A stretch of DNA of 9,865 nt from PVC group bacterium (lineage in GTDB: Bacteria; Verrucomicrobiota; Kiritimatiellia; SS1-B-03-39; UBA6053): positions 1 to 9,865 of the forward strand of contig PXDP01000456.1 of assembly GCA_003565035.1 (NCBI GenBank), written 5' to 3'. Below, one piece after another: positions 1 through 6,443 of the stretch. The position numbers and the translations under genes are program-made. Within the stretch, counting starts at the first letter, position 1; every line of letters begins with the position of its first letter. The notes beneath the pieces were generated by a model. That model worked only from the letters and a program-made list of their open reading frames with translations, ran no database searches and had not been told where the DNA came from.

Positions 1-1
1 C

Positions 2-532
2 GCACAGTGCGTCTCGGTCCTCATGGACGAGGAATTTTTCGGCGGGGGCGAGAATCATTTTGAGGCCGTGCGCGAACAGATCAAGCTCCCCATGCTCTAC
101 AAAGAGTTTGTCGTGGATCCCTGGCAGGTCTGGCATGCCAAAAAACTGGGGGCCTCCGCCGTACTGCTCATCGCCGCCGCCATGCCGGAAACCCTGCTTG
201 CGGGCCTCATGACCGAGATCCGTCTGGCCGGGCTTGAAGTGCTGTTTGAAGTGCACAATGAGGAGGAGCTGGAAACAGCACTCAAACTCGAAGCTCCGCT
301 GATCGGCATCAACAACCGGGATCTGAAAACCTTTGAGACCTCCCTGGACACCACCCTGCGCCTTATGCCCAAAGTTGGCCGCGATGTCTGCATCGTCAGC
401 GAAAGCGGAATCCGGACCCGCGAGGATGTCGAACGTCTGCGCGATGCCGGTGTCTCCGGAATTCTCGTGGGTGAACAGCTTCTCCGTCAATCCGATCTGC
501 AGGCCGCCGTCCACGATCTGATGGGGTCATGA
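2..532 (+). CDS. trpC: Indole-3-glycerol-phosphate synthase, 5'-truncated by window edge
   Basis: TrpC converts 1-(o-carboxyphenylamino)-1-deoxyribulose 5-phosphate to indole-3-glycerol phosphate, with loss of CO2 and water, in cytosolic tryptophan synthesis. The reading frame is open from base 2, so the gene enters from outside. About 176 residues are visible against a usual length near 260, so roughly the first third of the (beta/alpha)8 barrel is missing. Visible family motifs are SVLMDEEFFGG, then LYKEFVVDP (its Lys matches the catalytic lysine of the family), LFEVHNEEEL (catalytic Glu), GINNRDL (Asn), VSESGI (Glu-Ser of the phosphate/substrate site) and GILVGEQLL near the C terminus. The internal ATG at 23 is not the true start, because the homology continues upstream of it. 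The stop codon overlaps the trpF start as ATGA, which indicates translational coupling. Identification is secure; only completeness is in doubt. Confidence 0.96.
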   Translation, partial: AQCVSVLMDEEFFGGGENHFEAVREQIKLPMLYKEFVVDPWQVWHAKKLGASAVLLIAAAMPETLLAGLMTEIRLAGLEVLFEVHNEEELETALKLEAPLIGINNRDLKTFETSLDTTLRLMPKVGRDVCIVSESGIRTREDVERLRDAGVSGILVGEQLLRQSDLQAAVHDLMGS

Positions 533-1169
533 ACGGATTCGTCAAACTTTGCGGCCTGACACGGAGCAGCGACGTCCGCCTGGCCGTGGAGGCCGGCGCG
601 GATGCCCTCGGCTTTGTTTTCTGGCCGAAGAGTCCGCGCCATGTCACCGCCAAACAGGTGGGTGCGTGGGACATCCCCTCCGACCGCCTCAAGGTCGGTG
701 TCTTCGTGGACCAGCCCGTCGAAGCGGTTCAGGAAATTTTTGATTCCGCCGGCCTCAGTCTCGTTCAGTTGCACGGCAGCGAAGACGCGGACTATATCCG
801 CCGCCTCAACCGGCCGGCATGGAAGGCTCTGCACCTGGACCGTTGCCCCGAAAACCCGGAAACACTTCCCGTGGAAGCCCTTTTGATGGACAGCGGCACC
901 GTGGAAATGCCCGGCGGCACCGGGATAGAGGTCGATCTGGCCCGGGCCGCCGCTTTTGTGGCACAAATCCCGGCAAAGGTTCTGCTTGCGGGCGGACTGA
1001 AAGCGGATACGGTAGGGCGTGCGATTCACGCCGTGCGTCCGTACGGCGTGGATGTCAGCTCTGGTATCGAAACCGCTCCGGGCATTAAACACCCGGAACA
1101 GCTTGCAGAATTTGTCCGGCAGGCCCGCAAGGCCTTTGCCTCTCTTTCACCCCAATCCAAACCCATTTC

Positions 1170-1173
<4 letters not shown>
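529..1173 (+). CDS. trpF: Phosphoribosylanthranilate isomerase
   Basis: TrpF catalyses the Amadori rearrangement of N-(5'-phosphoribosyl)anthranilate to the carboxyphenylamino-deoxyribulose phosphate used by TrpC. At 214 residues it is a normal full-length single-domain TIM barrel. The N terminus reads VKLCGLTRSSDV; Cys8 matches the catalytic base/acid cysteine of the family. GFVFWPKSPRHV, VGVFVD and VQLHGSED follow. Asp121, in the LLMDSGT segment, matches the general-acid aspartate, and the next stretch has the GGTG motif. VLLAGGL and VDVSSGIE make the C-terminal phosphate-binding region. The start ATG overlaps the trpC stop (ATGA) and the stop overlaps the trpB start in the same way. There is no strong Shine-Dalgarno, so translation probably relies on reinitiation. 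TrpC and TrpF are separate genes here, not fused as in enterobacteria. Confidence 0.97.
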
Positions 1174-2407
<1,234 letters not shown>

Positions 2408-2411
<4 letters not shown>

Positions 2412-3277
2412 GGAGCATGACCGGATTCGGCCAGGGAGCCGCCGCCCGCAAGGGGCTTTCCGTGCGCGTGGAACTCAGCGCCGTCAACCGGAAGAACCTC
2501 GACATCAACACCTCCCTTCCCCGGCCCTATGCCTCCTGGGAGGCGCACTGTCAGACGCGGATTCAGAAAGAGCTGCACCGCGGCCGGATTCAGGTTCGGG
2601 TGGAAATCCTGACCGAGGCTTCAACCGACGGTCTCCACTTTGACTCCGCCCGTGCCGAAGATCTGCTCCAACAGGCCAACCGTTTTGCCTCCGAGCATCA
2701 GCTCAAACCGATCGAAGCCGTGTCCGATCTTCTCCGGGTTGGGCTGACCGTGCCTGACGAGCAGCCCGCCGACTCCGAAGATCTCACCGGCCTGCTGGAC
2801 ACCGCCCTCGGCGGCGCACTGGAGGAACTCGTGACCATGCGGACCCGGGAAGGCGCACACCTCGCGGAGGTGCTCGCCGGGCAGCTCGATCAGCTTGAAC
2901 AGATCCTGCAGCAAATCGCCCCCCTTATCGACCCCGCCCGCAACCGGATGATTCAAAAACTGCGTGAAGCCGTTCAGGCCCTGGATGTGAATCTTGACGA
3001 GGCCCAGCCCCGCCTGCTCCAGGAAATCGCGCTGTACGGGGAACGGACCGATATCCGCGAGGAGACCGACCGGATTCAGGGACACATCCATCAGGCCCGG
3101 GAAAAAATACGCGGCGAAGGCCCGTGCGGCCGCGCGCTTGACTTCCTCTGTCAGGAGCTGGGCCGCGAACTCAATACCCTCTCCGTCAAAGCCGCGTCCT
3201 CCGAAATAAATCAACTGGCTTTAGCCGGAAAAGAACAACTTGAAATGATCCGCGAACAAGTTCAAAACGTCGAATAA
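2408..3277 (+). CDS. yicC: YicC/YloC family endoribonuclease
   Basis: The protein has 289 residues, the usual family length. It opens with the hallmark RSMTGFGQG and an RVELSAVNRKNLDI segment typical of the YicC N-terminal domain (about 1-155). It closes with the DUF1732-type C-terminal domain, including DFLCQELGRELNTLS, a conserved Lys-Ala-Ala-Ser-Ser-Glu region, and the invariant ending EMIREQVQNVE. The family has been described as endoribonucleases, and in E. coli YicC has been linked to small-RNA turnover; that is established for homologues, not shown here. The middle (about 140-215) is helix-rich with acidic and glutamine-rich heptads. The start overlaps the trpB stop as ATGA, with only a weak GGAG upstream. 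gmk follows after 3 nt. A yicC-gmk neighbourhood is common in bacteria, including Bacillus yloC near gmk, which supports the assignment. Confidence 0.95.
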
Positions 3278-3280
3278 ACG

Positions 3281-3904
3281 ATGCAACCCACTCCCCATCC
3301 CGTCCTTTTTCTGGTCAGTGCTCCCTCCGGCGCCGGCAAAACCACCCTCTGCAAACAGCTCCTCGCCACGCATCCGGAGCTGCGCTATTCCGTGAGCTGC
3401 ACCACCCGCCCCCCGCGGGAAGGAGAAGTGGACGGCGTCGATTATTTTTTCATGACCCGAGAAGCGTTTGAAGCCAAAATCATGACCGATGATTTTCTGG
3501 AGCACGCTGAAGTCTACGGCAATTACTATGGCACGGAAATTTCTTTTGTCACCCGGGTCCTGGCCGGCGGAAACTCTGTTCTGCTGGATGTCGATGTGCA
3601 GGGTGCGGAAAAAATCCGCACCGCACTGCAGCGGCCCGGCCTGGCCCCCCGGCTGTGCCAGGCCTTCTGCGATGTGTTTGTGCTGCCGCCTTCACTTCAA
3701 GCCTTAAAACAAAGACTCATTCAGCGGGGAAAGGACAGCGAAGACGTCATCGAAAGACGCCTGGAACAGGCCGGGGCGGAAATCCTGCAAGCAGACCGCT
3801 ACCAATACCAATTTCAAAACGCGGACCTCAACGAGGCGGTGCTTACCTTTCAGTCCATTTACCGCGCCGCATCGTACCGGACCTGGCACTCAAACCGCTC
3901 CTGA
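3281..3904 (+). CDS. gmk: Guanylate kinase
   Basis: Gmk phosphorylates GMP to GDP with ATP, an essential cytosolic step in guanine nucleotide supply. The 207 residues match the usual length. The Walker A loop is APSGAGKT at residues 14-21 (Lys20). The GMP-binding lid and base-recognition region follows: SCTTRPPREGE (39-49) and GVDYFF (52-57), then DFLEHAEVYGNYYGT, which contains the conserved tyrosines of the GMP pocket. LLDVDVQGA is the Walker-B-like segment, and a C-terminal LKQRLIQRGKDSEDVIERRL helix carries the ATP-side arginines. It starts 3 nt after yicC with no visible Shine-Dalgarno, so it is probably coupled to yicC. It is the last gene of the operon. No classical rho-independent terminator follows it directly, so read-through toward the histone-like gene is possible. 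Confidence 0.97.
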   Translation: MQPTPHPVLFLVSAPSGAGKTTLCKQLLATHPELRYSVSCTTRPPREGEVDGVDYFFMTREAFEAKIMTDDFLEHAEVYGNYYGTEISFVTRVLAGGNSVLLDVDVQGAEKIRTALQRPGLAPRLCQAFCDVFVLPPSLQALKQRLIQRGKDSEDVIERRLEQAGAEILQADRYQYQFQNADLNEAVLTFQSIYRAASYRTWHSNRS

Positions 3905-3933
3905 GCCTTATGCCTATAAAAGTAGGCAAATGA

Positions 3934-3945
3934 AAATTATAATTT
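3934..3945. promoter_or_regulatory. 12-bp AT palindrome containing a consensus -10 hexamer
   Basis: AAATTATAATTT is a perfect palindrome and contains TATAAT at 3938-3943, a full match to the sigma-70 -10 consensus, in an AT-rich island that stands out from the GC-rich surroundings. The -35 position about 17 nt upstream has no good TTGACA match. It could therefore be a weak or activator-dependent promoter for the histone-like gene, a DNA-binding protein site, or chance. Confidence 0.3.
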
Positions 3946-3963
3946 AACGGTGTATCGCGCCCT

Positions 3964-3993
3964 TTGACCTGCCGGAAGGATGCGGTGTAGACT
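3964..3993 (+). promoter_or_regulatory. Candidate sigma-70 promoter of the histone-like gene
   Basis: TTGACC at 3964-3969 matches 5 of 6 bases of the -35 consensus. After an 18-nt spacer, TAGACT at 3988-3993 matches 4 of 6 bases of the -10 consensus. Transcription would begin near 4000, giving a leader of about 85 nt that starts close to the stem-loop at 4006-4026 and holds the Shine-Dalgarno at 4073-4077. This is a pattern match only. The position, just upstream of a gene that needs its own promoter after gmk, supports it. Confidence 0.42.
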
Positions 3994-4005
3994 TTACGGC
4001 ATAGT

Positions 4006-4026
4006 ACTGGAAAACGTTTTTCCAGT
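4006..4026. promoter_or_regulatory. Perfect 9-bp inverted repeat in the leader of the histone-like gene
   Basis: ACTGGAAAA (4006-4014) is the exact reverse complement of TTTTCCAGT (4018-4026), separated by 3 nt. If transcription starts near 4000, it would form a 5'-proximal hairpin in the leader, which could protect the mRNA or regulate it. As DNA it could be an operator for a dimeric regulator. It is not followed by a U tract, so it is unlikely to be a terminator of the gmk operon. Confidence 0.5.
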
Positions 4027-4072
4027 TGTTAAGCCCCGGGTCAACCTTTTCACAAAGACCCGTCATCACAAT

Positions 4073-4077
4073 AGGAG
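4073..4077 (+). promoter_or_regulatory. Shine-Dalgarno fixing the GTG start of the histone-like gene
   Basis: AGGAG lies 8 nt upstream of the GTG at 4086, the ideal spacing. It decides between this GTG and an in-frame TTG at 4026, which sits in the right arm of the leader inverted repeat and has no ribosome site. It is the clearest Shine-Dalgarno in the window; most other genes here lack one. Confidence 0.8.
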
Positions 4078-4085
4078 ATGAGAGA

Positions 4086-4748
4086 GTGCCTGCAAAAAAA
4101 ACACCGGCCCCCAAAAAGGCCCCTGCTAAAAAAACGGTAGCCAAAAAAGCTCCCGCCGCCCCAAAAGCCCCGGCCAAAAAAGCCGCCGCGAAAAAGGCTC
4201 CCGCAGTCAAGAAAGCCGCCGCAAAGAAAACTGTGGCCAAAAAAGCGCCCGCCAAAAAAGCCGTAGCGAAGAAAGCGCCCGCCAAAAAGACGGTTGCGAA
4301 AAAAGTTCCGGCCAAAAAAGCGCCCGCAGCCAAAAAAGCCGCGGTAAAGAAGGCGCCAGCGAAAAAAGCGGCACCCAAAAGCGTTGTCGCCAAAAAGCCC
4401 TCCACTCAAAAAGCTCCGGCCAAAAAAGTGGTGACGAAGAAGGTGCCCGCGAAAAAAGCCCCGGCCAAAAAAGCCGCAGCCAAAAAAGCACCGGCGAAAA
4501 AAGCGCCCGCTAAGAAAGCTGTGGCCAAAAAAGCACCCGCTAAGAAAGCACCGGCAAAGAAAACCGTAGCCAAAAAAGCGCCGGCGAAAAAAGCGGCGGC
4601 GACAAAGGCCCCGGCGAAGAAGGCCACAGCCAAAAAAGCGCCGGCTAAGAAGACCGTAGCCAAAAAAGCTCCGGCGAAAAAAGCGGTAACGAAAAAAGCT
4701 CCGGCTAAGAAGGCCGTGGCAAAAAAAGCGCCGGCCAAAAAAAGCTGA
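4086..4748 (+). CDS. Histone H1-like Lys/Ala/Pro-rich DNA-binding protein
   Basis: The 220-residue product contains almost only Lys, Ala, Pro, Val and Thr, with a few Ser and one Gln. By my count 82 residues are Lys (37%). There is no acidic, aromatic, Arg or Gly residue, and no Met after the start. It is built of pentapeptide units, chiefly APAKK alternating with TVAKK, AVAKK or AAAKK, like the C-terminal tail of eukaryotic linker histone H1 and bacterial tail proteins such as chlamydial Hc2 and Pseudomonas AlgP. There is no globular winged-helix domain. The expected role is charge-driven, sequence-nonspecific DNA binding and nucleoid compaction, by analogy only; RNA or polyphosphate binding is an alternative. 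The GTG start has a good Shine-Dalgarno 8 nt upstream. The small irregular units near residues 22-43 and 79-109 suggest repeat expansion with drift. It faces the convergent zinc-ribbon gene. Confidence 0.9.
   Translation: MPAKKTPAPKKAPAKKTVAKKAPAAPKAPAKKAAAKKAPAVKKAAAKKTVAKKAPAKKAVAKKAPAKKTVAKKVPAKKAPAAKKAAVKKAPAKKAAPKSVVAKKPSTQKAPAKKVVTKKVPAKKAPAKKAAAKKAPAKKAPAKKAVAKKAPAKKAPAKKTVAKKAPAKKAAATKAPAKKATAKKAPAKKTVAKKAPAKKAVTKKAPAKKAVAKKAPAKKS
4089..4745 (+). repeat. Degenerate 15-bp (5-codon) tandem repeat with A6-A8 tracts
   Basis: The coding sequence is a head-to-tail array of 15-bp units (pattern roughly GCx CCG GCx AAA AAA), about 43 copies, many alternating in 30-bp pairs. Codons vary between AAA and AAG and between GCC, GCG, GCT and GCA, so protein periodicity is better kept than DNA identity. 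This suggests old expansion followed by selection on the protein. A tracts of 6-8 recur; the longest is A8 at 4094-4101, and A7 runs lie at 4128-4134 and 4737-4743. Confidence 0.85.
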
Positions 4749-4772
4749 GACGGCCCACCAGGACAAACCTCA

Positions 4773-4812
4773 AATTCGGGGGAAAGGCACAGCCTTTTCC
4801 CCGAATTATTTT
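4773..4812. terminator. Bidirectional intrinsic terminator between convergent genes
   Basis: A 15-bp stem (4773-4787 with 4793-4807, one G-T wobble at 4782/4798) closes a 5-nt CACAG loop. On the + strand it is followed by a T-rich run (TTATTTT, 4806-4812), fitting rho-independent termination of the histone-like gene 24 nt after its stop. The stop codon of the minus-strand gene (4806-4808) overlaps the last stem base pairs. On the minus strand the stem is followed by a weaker T-containing stretch, so termination in that direction is less certain. Confidence 0.85.
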
Positions 4813-5606
4813 ACGGATTCCATTTGATCGATCGCATCCCGCAACAAAGCCTTAAGCTCCATGCGGCGGGCATCCAGACTTTCATTCTTCTTCAGCAATG
4901 AAGCCTGGGCCGATTCCAGTTCCTGAATACGCGAAGAGGATTTTTTCAATAAATCCACCGCATCGCGGAAGGCCCGGCCCATATCTTTGAGAATTTTATC
5001 TCCCTCACCCAGACGTTGGAGTTCTCCGTCGAGCTGACTCTCCAGGGCGTTAAGGGTATCCAGCGCCTCCCCGAACGATTGTGAGCGCTCCCAGACTTCT
5101 GCCAGCTGTTCATGCGCAAAGGAAAGACTGTGCAGTGTTTTTTCAAAGCGCTGGTCTATCACACGGTTCTGCTGCGACTCCGTATCCTGATTCTCCAATT
5201 TCTGCTTCAGTTTTTTCCGTTCCGCTTCTGACCGGAGATAGTCTTCTTTTTCCTCCTCATACACCACCTCAAGCCCCCACAAGTCTTTCTGGACCCGAAG
5301 AAGCAGCGACTCCACCTCGCGAATCCGAGCATTGCGGGTTTTCACCATCTCCACCGCATCATTCAGGAGTTCGGTTTTCGCCTCCAATTCTTTCCGGTAG
5401 GGTTCCACACAAACCGCCACCGCTTTTGCCACCGCGGCTCCTTTGTGGACAGAATCGGCATGAAACGGGTCATCGCCTCCGGGAAAGGGCTGAGTATTGG
5501 GAATCAGAATCAGCTTCTGACACTTGGGACAATTTACCTGCCCACCGGCAACACTCTCTTTTACCGTAAGCGGAACATAACAGGCTGGGCAACAGAACTG
5601 GATCAA
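4806..5606 (-). CDS. Zinc-ribbon / coiled-coil protein of unknown function
   Basis: The 266-residue protein has two parts. Residues 6-29 hold a CPxC-x16-CPxC zinc-ribbon (Cys6, Cys9, Cys26, Cys29) with a VAGGQVNCPKC turn resembling MJ0042/zinc-ribbon modules. After a Pro/Gly/Asp linker (about 35-60), nearly all of 70-266 is charged, heptad-like helix rich in Glu, Lys, Leu and Gln, with a short break near 195-205 (GEGDK), so a long coiled coil is predicted. There is no signal peptide or membrane segment, so it is probably cytosolic. The start is TTG: an in-frame TAG lies 15 nt upstream (5622-5624), an AAAGGA ribosome site is correctly spaced, and no later start would keep the ribbon. I do not recognise a named family for the whole protein. 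A scaffold, nucleic-acid-binding or chromosome-associated role is possible but not shown. It converges on the histone-like gene. Confidence 0.88.
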   Translation of the reverse strand: MIQFCCPACYVPLTVKESVAGGQVNCPKCQKLILIPNTQPFPGGDDPFHADSVHKGAAVAKAVAVCVEPYRKELEAKTELLNDAVEMVKTRNARIREVESLLLRVQKDLWGLEVVYEEEKEDYLRSEAERKKLKQKLENQDTESQQNRVIDQRFEKTLHSLSFAHEQLAEVWERSQSFGEALDTLNALESQLDGELQRLGEGDKILKDMGRAFRDAVDLLKKSSSRIQELESAQASLLKKNESLDARRMELKALLRDAIDQMESVK

Positions 5607-5620
5607 GTTTTTTTTCCTTT
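5607..5620 (-). promoter_or_regulatory. Ribosome binding site with A8 spacer before a TTG start
   Basis: Read on the minus strand, AAAGG (5620-5616) is followed by eight A residues and one C, then the TTG start. AAGGA is well spaced for initiation. It supports the rare TTG codon, which is otherwise forced by the in-frame stop just upstream. Confidence 0.7.
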
Positions 5621-5660
5621 GCTAAATTGACATCCCCTCCTGAACAGAGAGACTCCTTCC

Positions 5661-5688
5661 TTTACACCCTCTTCCCCGTCCGGGTCAA
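5661..5688 (-). promoter_or_regulatory. Candidate sigma-70 promoter of the zinc-ribbon gene
   Basis: On the minus strand TTGACC (5688-5683) matches 5 of 6 bases of the -35 consensus. TGTAAA (5666-5661) matches 4 of 6 bases of the -10, with a 16-nt spacer. The start of transcription would be near 5654, leaving a leader of about 48 nt that contains the ribosome site. The same TTGACC hexamer appears in the candidate promoter of the histone-like gene. Confidence 0.42.
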
Positions 5689-5742
5689 TGAAAGGCTTTC
5701 AGAATCTTAACCCTTTTTATCTTATCCGTTCTTTTCCCCCGT

Positions 5743-5748
5743 TATAAA
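5743..5748 (+). promoter_or_regulatory. Possible -10 element immediately upstream of the membrane protein gene
   Basis: TATAAA (5 of 6 to the -10 consensus) ends 7 nt before the ATG at 5756. If used, transcription would begin at or next to the start codon, giving a leaderless mRNA. That would fit the absence of any Shine-Dalgarno. No good -35 is seen at the matching distance, so this is a weak call. Confidence 0.25.
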
Positions 5749-5755
5749 GCATCCC

Positions 5756-6403
5756 ATGTCCGCACGAAACAAACTCATTTTACTTTTTGTCATTCTCTGC
5801 ATCCTGATTCTGATAAGTTTTTTGATCTGGGGTGCAGGATTTGAAGCCCTTTTTTCTCTGCAGGGCAGTCAGCGCTTTTTTGAAGCCCACCGGGACTGGG
5901 CCGGCCCGCTGGGGGCCGGCCTTCTCGTCGCGGATTTGATTCTGCCCATTCCCAGTACCGGAGTCCTGGGTGGCATGGGCGCAGTGCTGGGCGTCAGAGC
6001 CGCATTTCTCTGGGGATGGTCCGGTCTGGTGCTTTCGGGCATCTGCGGGTATGCCGCAGCCCGGCTGGGAGGAACTCACTGGGCGGAAAAACTGGCCTCG
6101 GAGACGGAGCGGGAACGCTACCGGAGCCTGTTCAATCATTGGGGAAGTCTGGCCATCATTCTTACCCGCCTGCTGCCCATTCTTCCCGAGGTTCTCAGCG
6201 TTCTTTCCGGCCTTTACGGCATGAAATTCTCCAGATTTATCGGGGCCACACTTCTCGGTTCCCTTGCTCCGGCTTTTGCATATGCCTGGCTGGGTGCGCA
6301 GGCCCGGGAACATCCCGGACCGGCCGTCTGGGGCATCGTTCTGCTCACCGCCCTGGCCTGGCTGGCTTTTCTGCGCCTCCAACGCGCCACCCGCACCCCC
6401 TGA
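5756..6403 (+). CDS. TVP38/TMEM64 (DedA/VTT-type) membrane protein
   Basis: This 215-residue integral membrane protein has an N-terminal hydrophobic helix (about 7-29), two hydrophobic stretches around 51-80 and 82-103, a polar loop (105-130), then hydrophobic segments near 131-156, 160-182 and 191-208. Two family signatures of the VTT/SNARE-associated domain are visible: ADLILPIPST (59-68) followed by the glycine-rich LGGMGAVLG, and RLLPILPEVLSVLSG (138-152) followed by GMKFSRF. In DedA/TVP38 families these form re-entrant loops of transporters or lipid scramblases in the inner membrane. Substrate and direction cannot be read from the sequence. The proline-rich ILPIPST replaces the acidic ExxxPxPG version of classic DedA, favouring the TVP38 branch. 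There is no Shine-Dalgarno. uvrC starts 40 nt downstream on the same strand, so co-transcription is likely. Confidence 0.88.
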   Translation: MSARNKLILLFVILCILILISFLIWGAGFEALFSLQGSQRFFEAHRDWAGPLGAGLLVADLILPIPSTGVLGGMGAVLGVRAAFLWGWSGLVLSGICGYAAARLGGTHWAEKLASETERERYRSLFNHWGSLAIILTRLLPILPEVLSVLSGLYGMKFSRFIGATLLGSLAPAFAYAWLGAQAREHPGPAVWGIVLLTALAWLAFLRLQRATRTP

Positions 6404-6443
6404 ATCCCACATCTCCACCCCAAATTTTACAACCCGTCATCCT

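Noticed and set aside
3911..3928. TGCCTA/TAGGCA hairpin as terminator of the gmk operon
   Set aside because: The stem is only 6-7 bp and AT-containing, and it is followed by an A-rich rather than T-rich run on the + strand.
4026..4085. TTG at 4026 as start of the histone-like protein, adding 20 residues
   Set aside because: The TTG sits in the arm of the leader inverted repeat without a ribosome site, and the added residues are unlike the rest. The GTG at 4086 has AGGAG at ideal spacing.
4086..4748. Repeat array as a CRISPR or other non-coding repeat
   Set aside because: The periodicity is 15 bp with no unique spacers, the variation is mostly at codon third positions, and the frame is open throughout.
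3944..4766. Minus-strand frames rich in Phe, Ala, Gly and Leu that look like repeat membrane proteins
   Set aside because: They are the reverse-strand readings of the Lys/Ala/Pro repeat; the repeat creates open frames on both strands. The + frame has the start, the ribosome site and the terminator.
5081..5569. 162-codon + strand frame rich in Pro and Ser
   Set aside because: It lies opposite the zinc-ribbon/coiled-coil gene, which has cysteine motifs, heptads and a start signal. The + frame shows nothing beyond composition.
6264..6443. N-terminal extension of UvrC by 60 residues from 6264
   Set aside because: It would overlap the membrane protein gene by 140 nt, and the UvrC family N terminus begins at the GTG at 6444.
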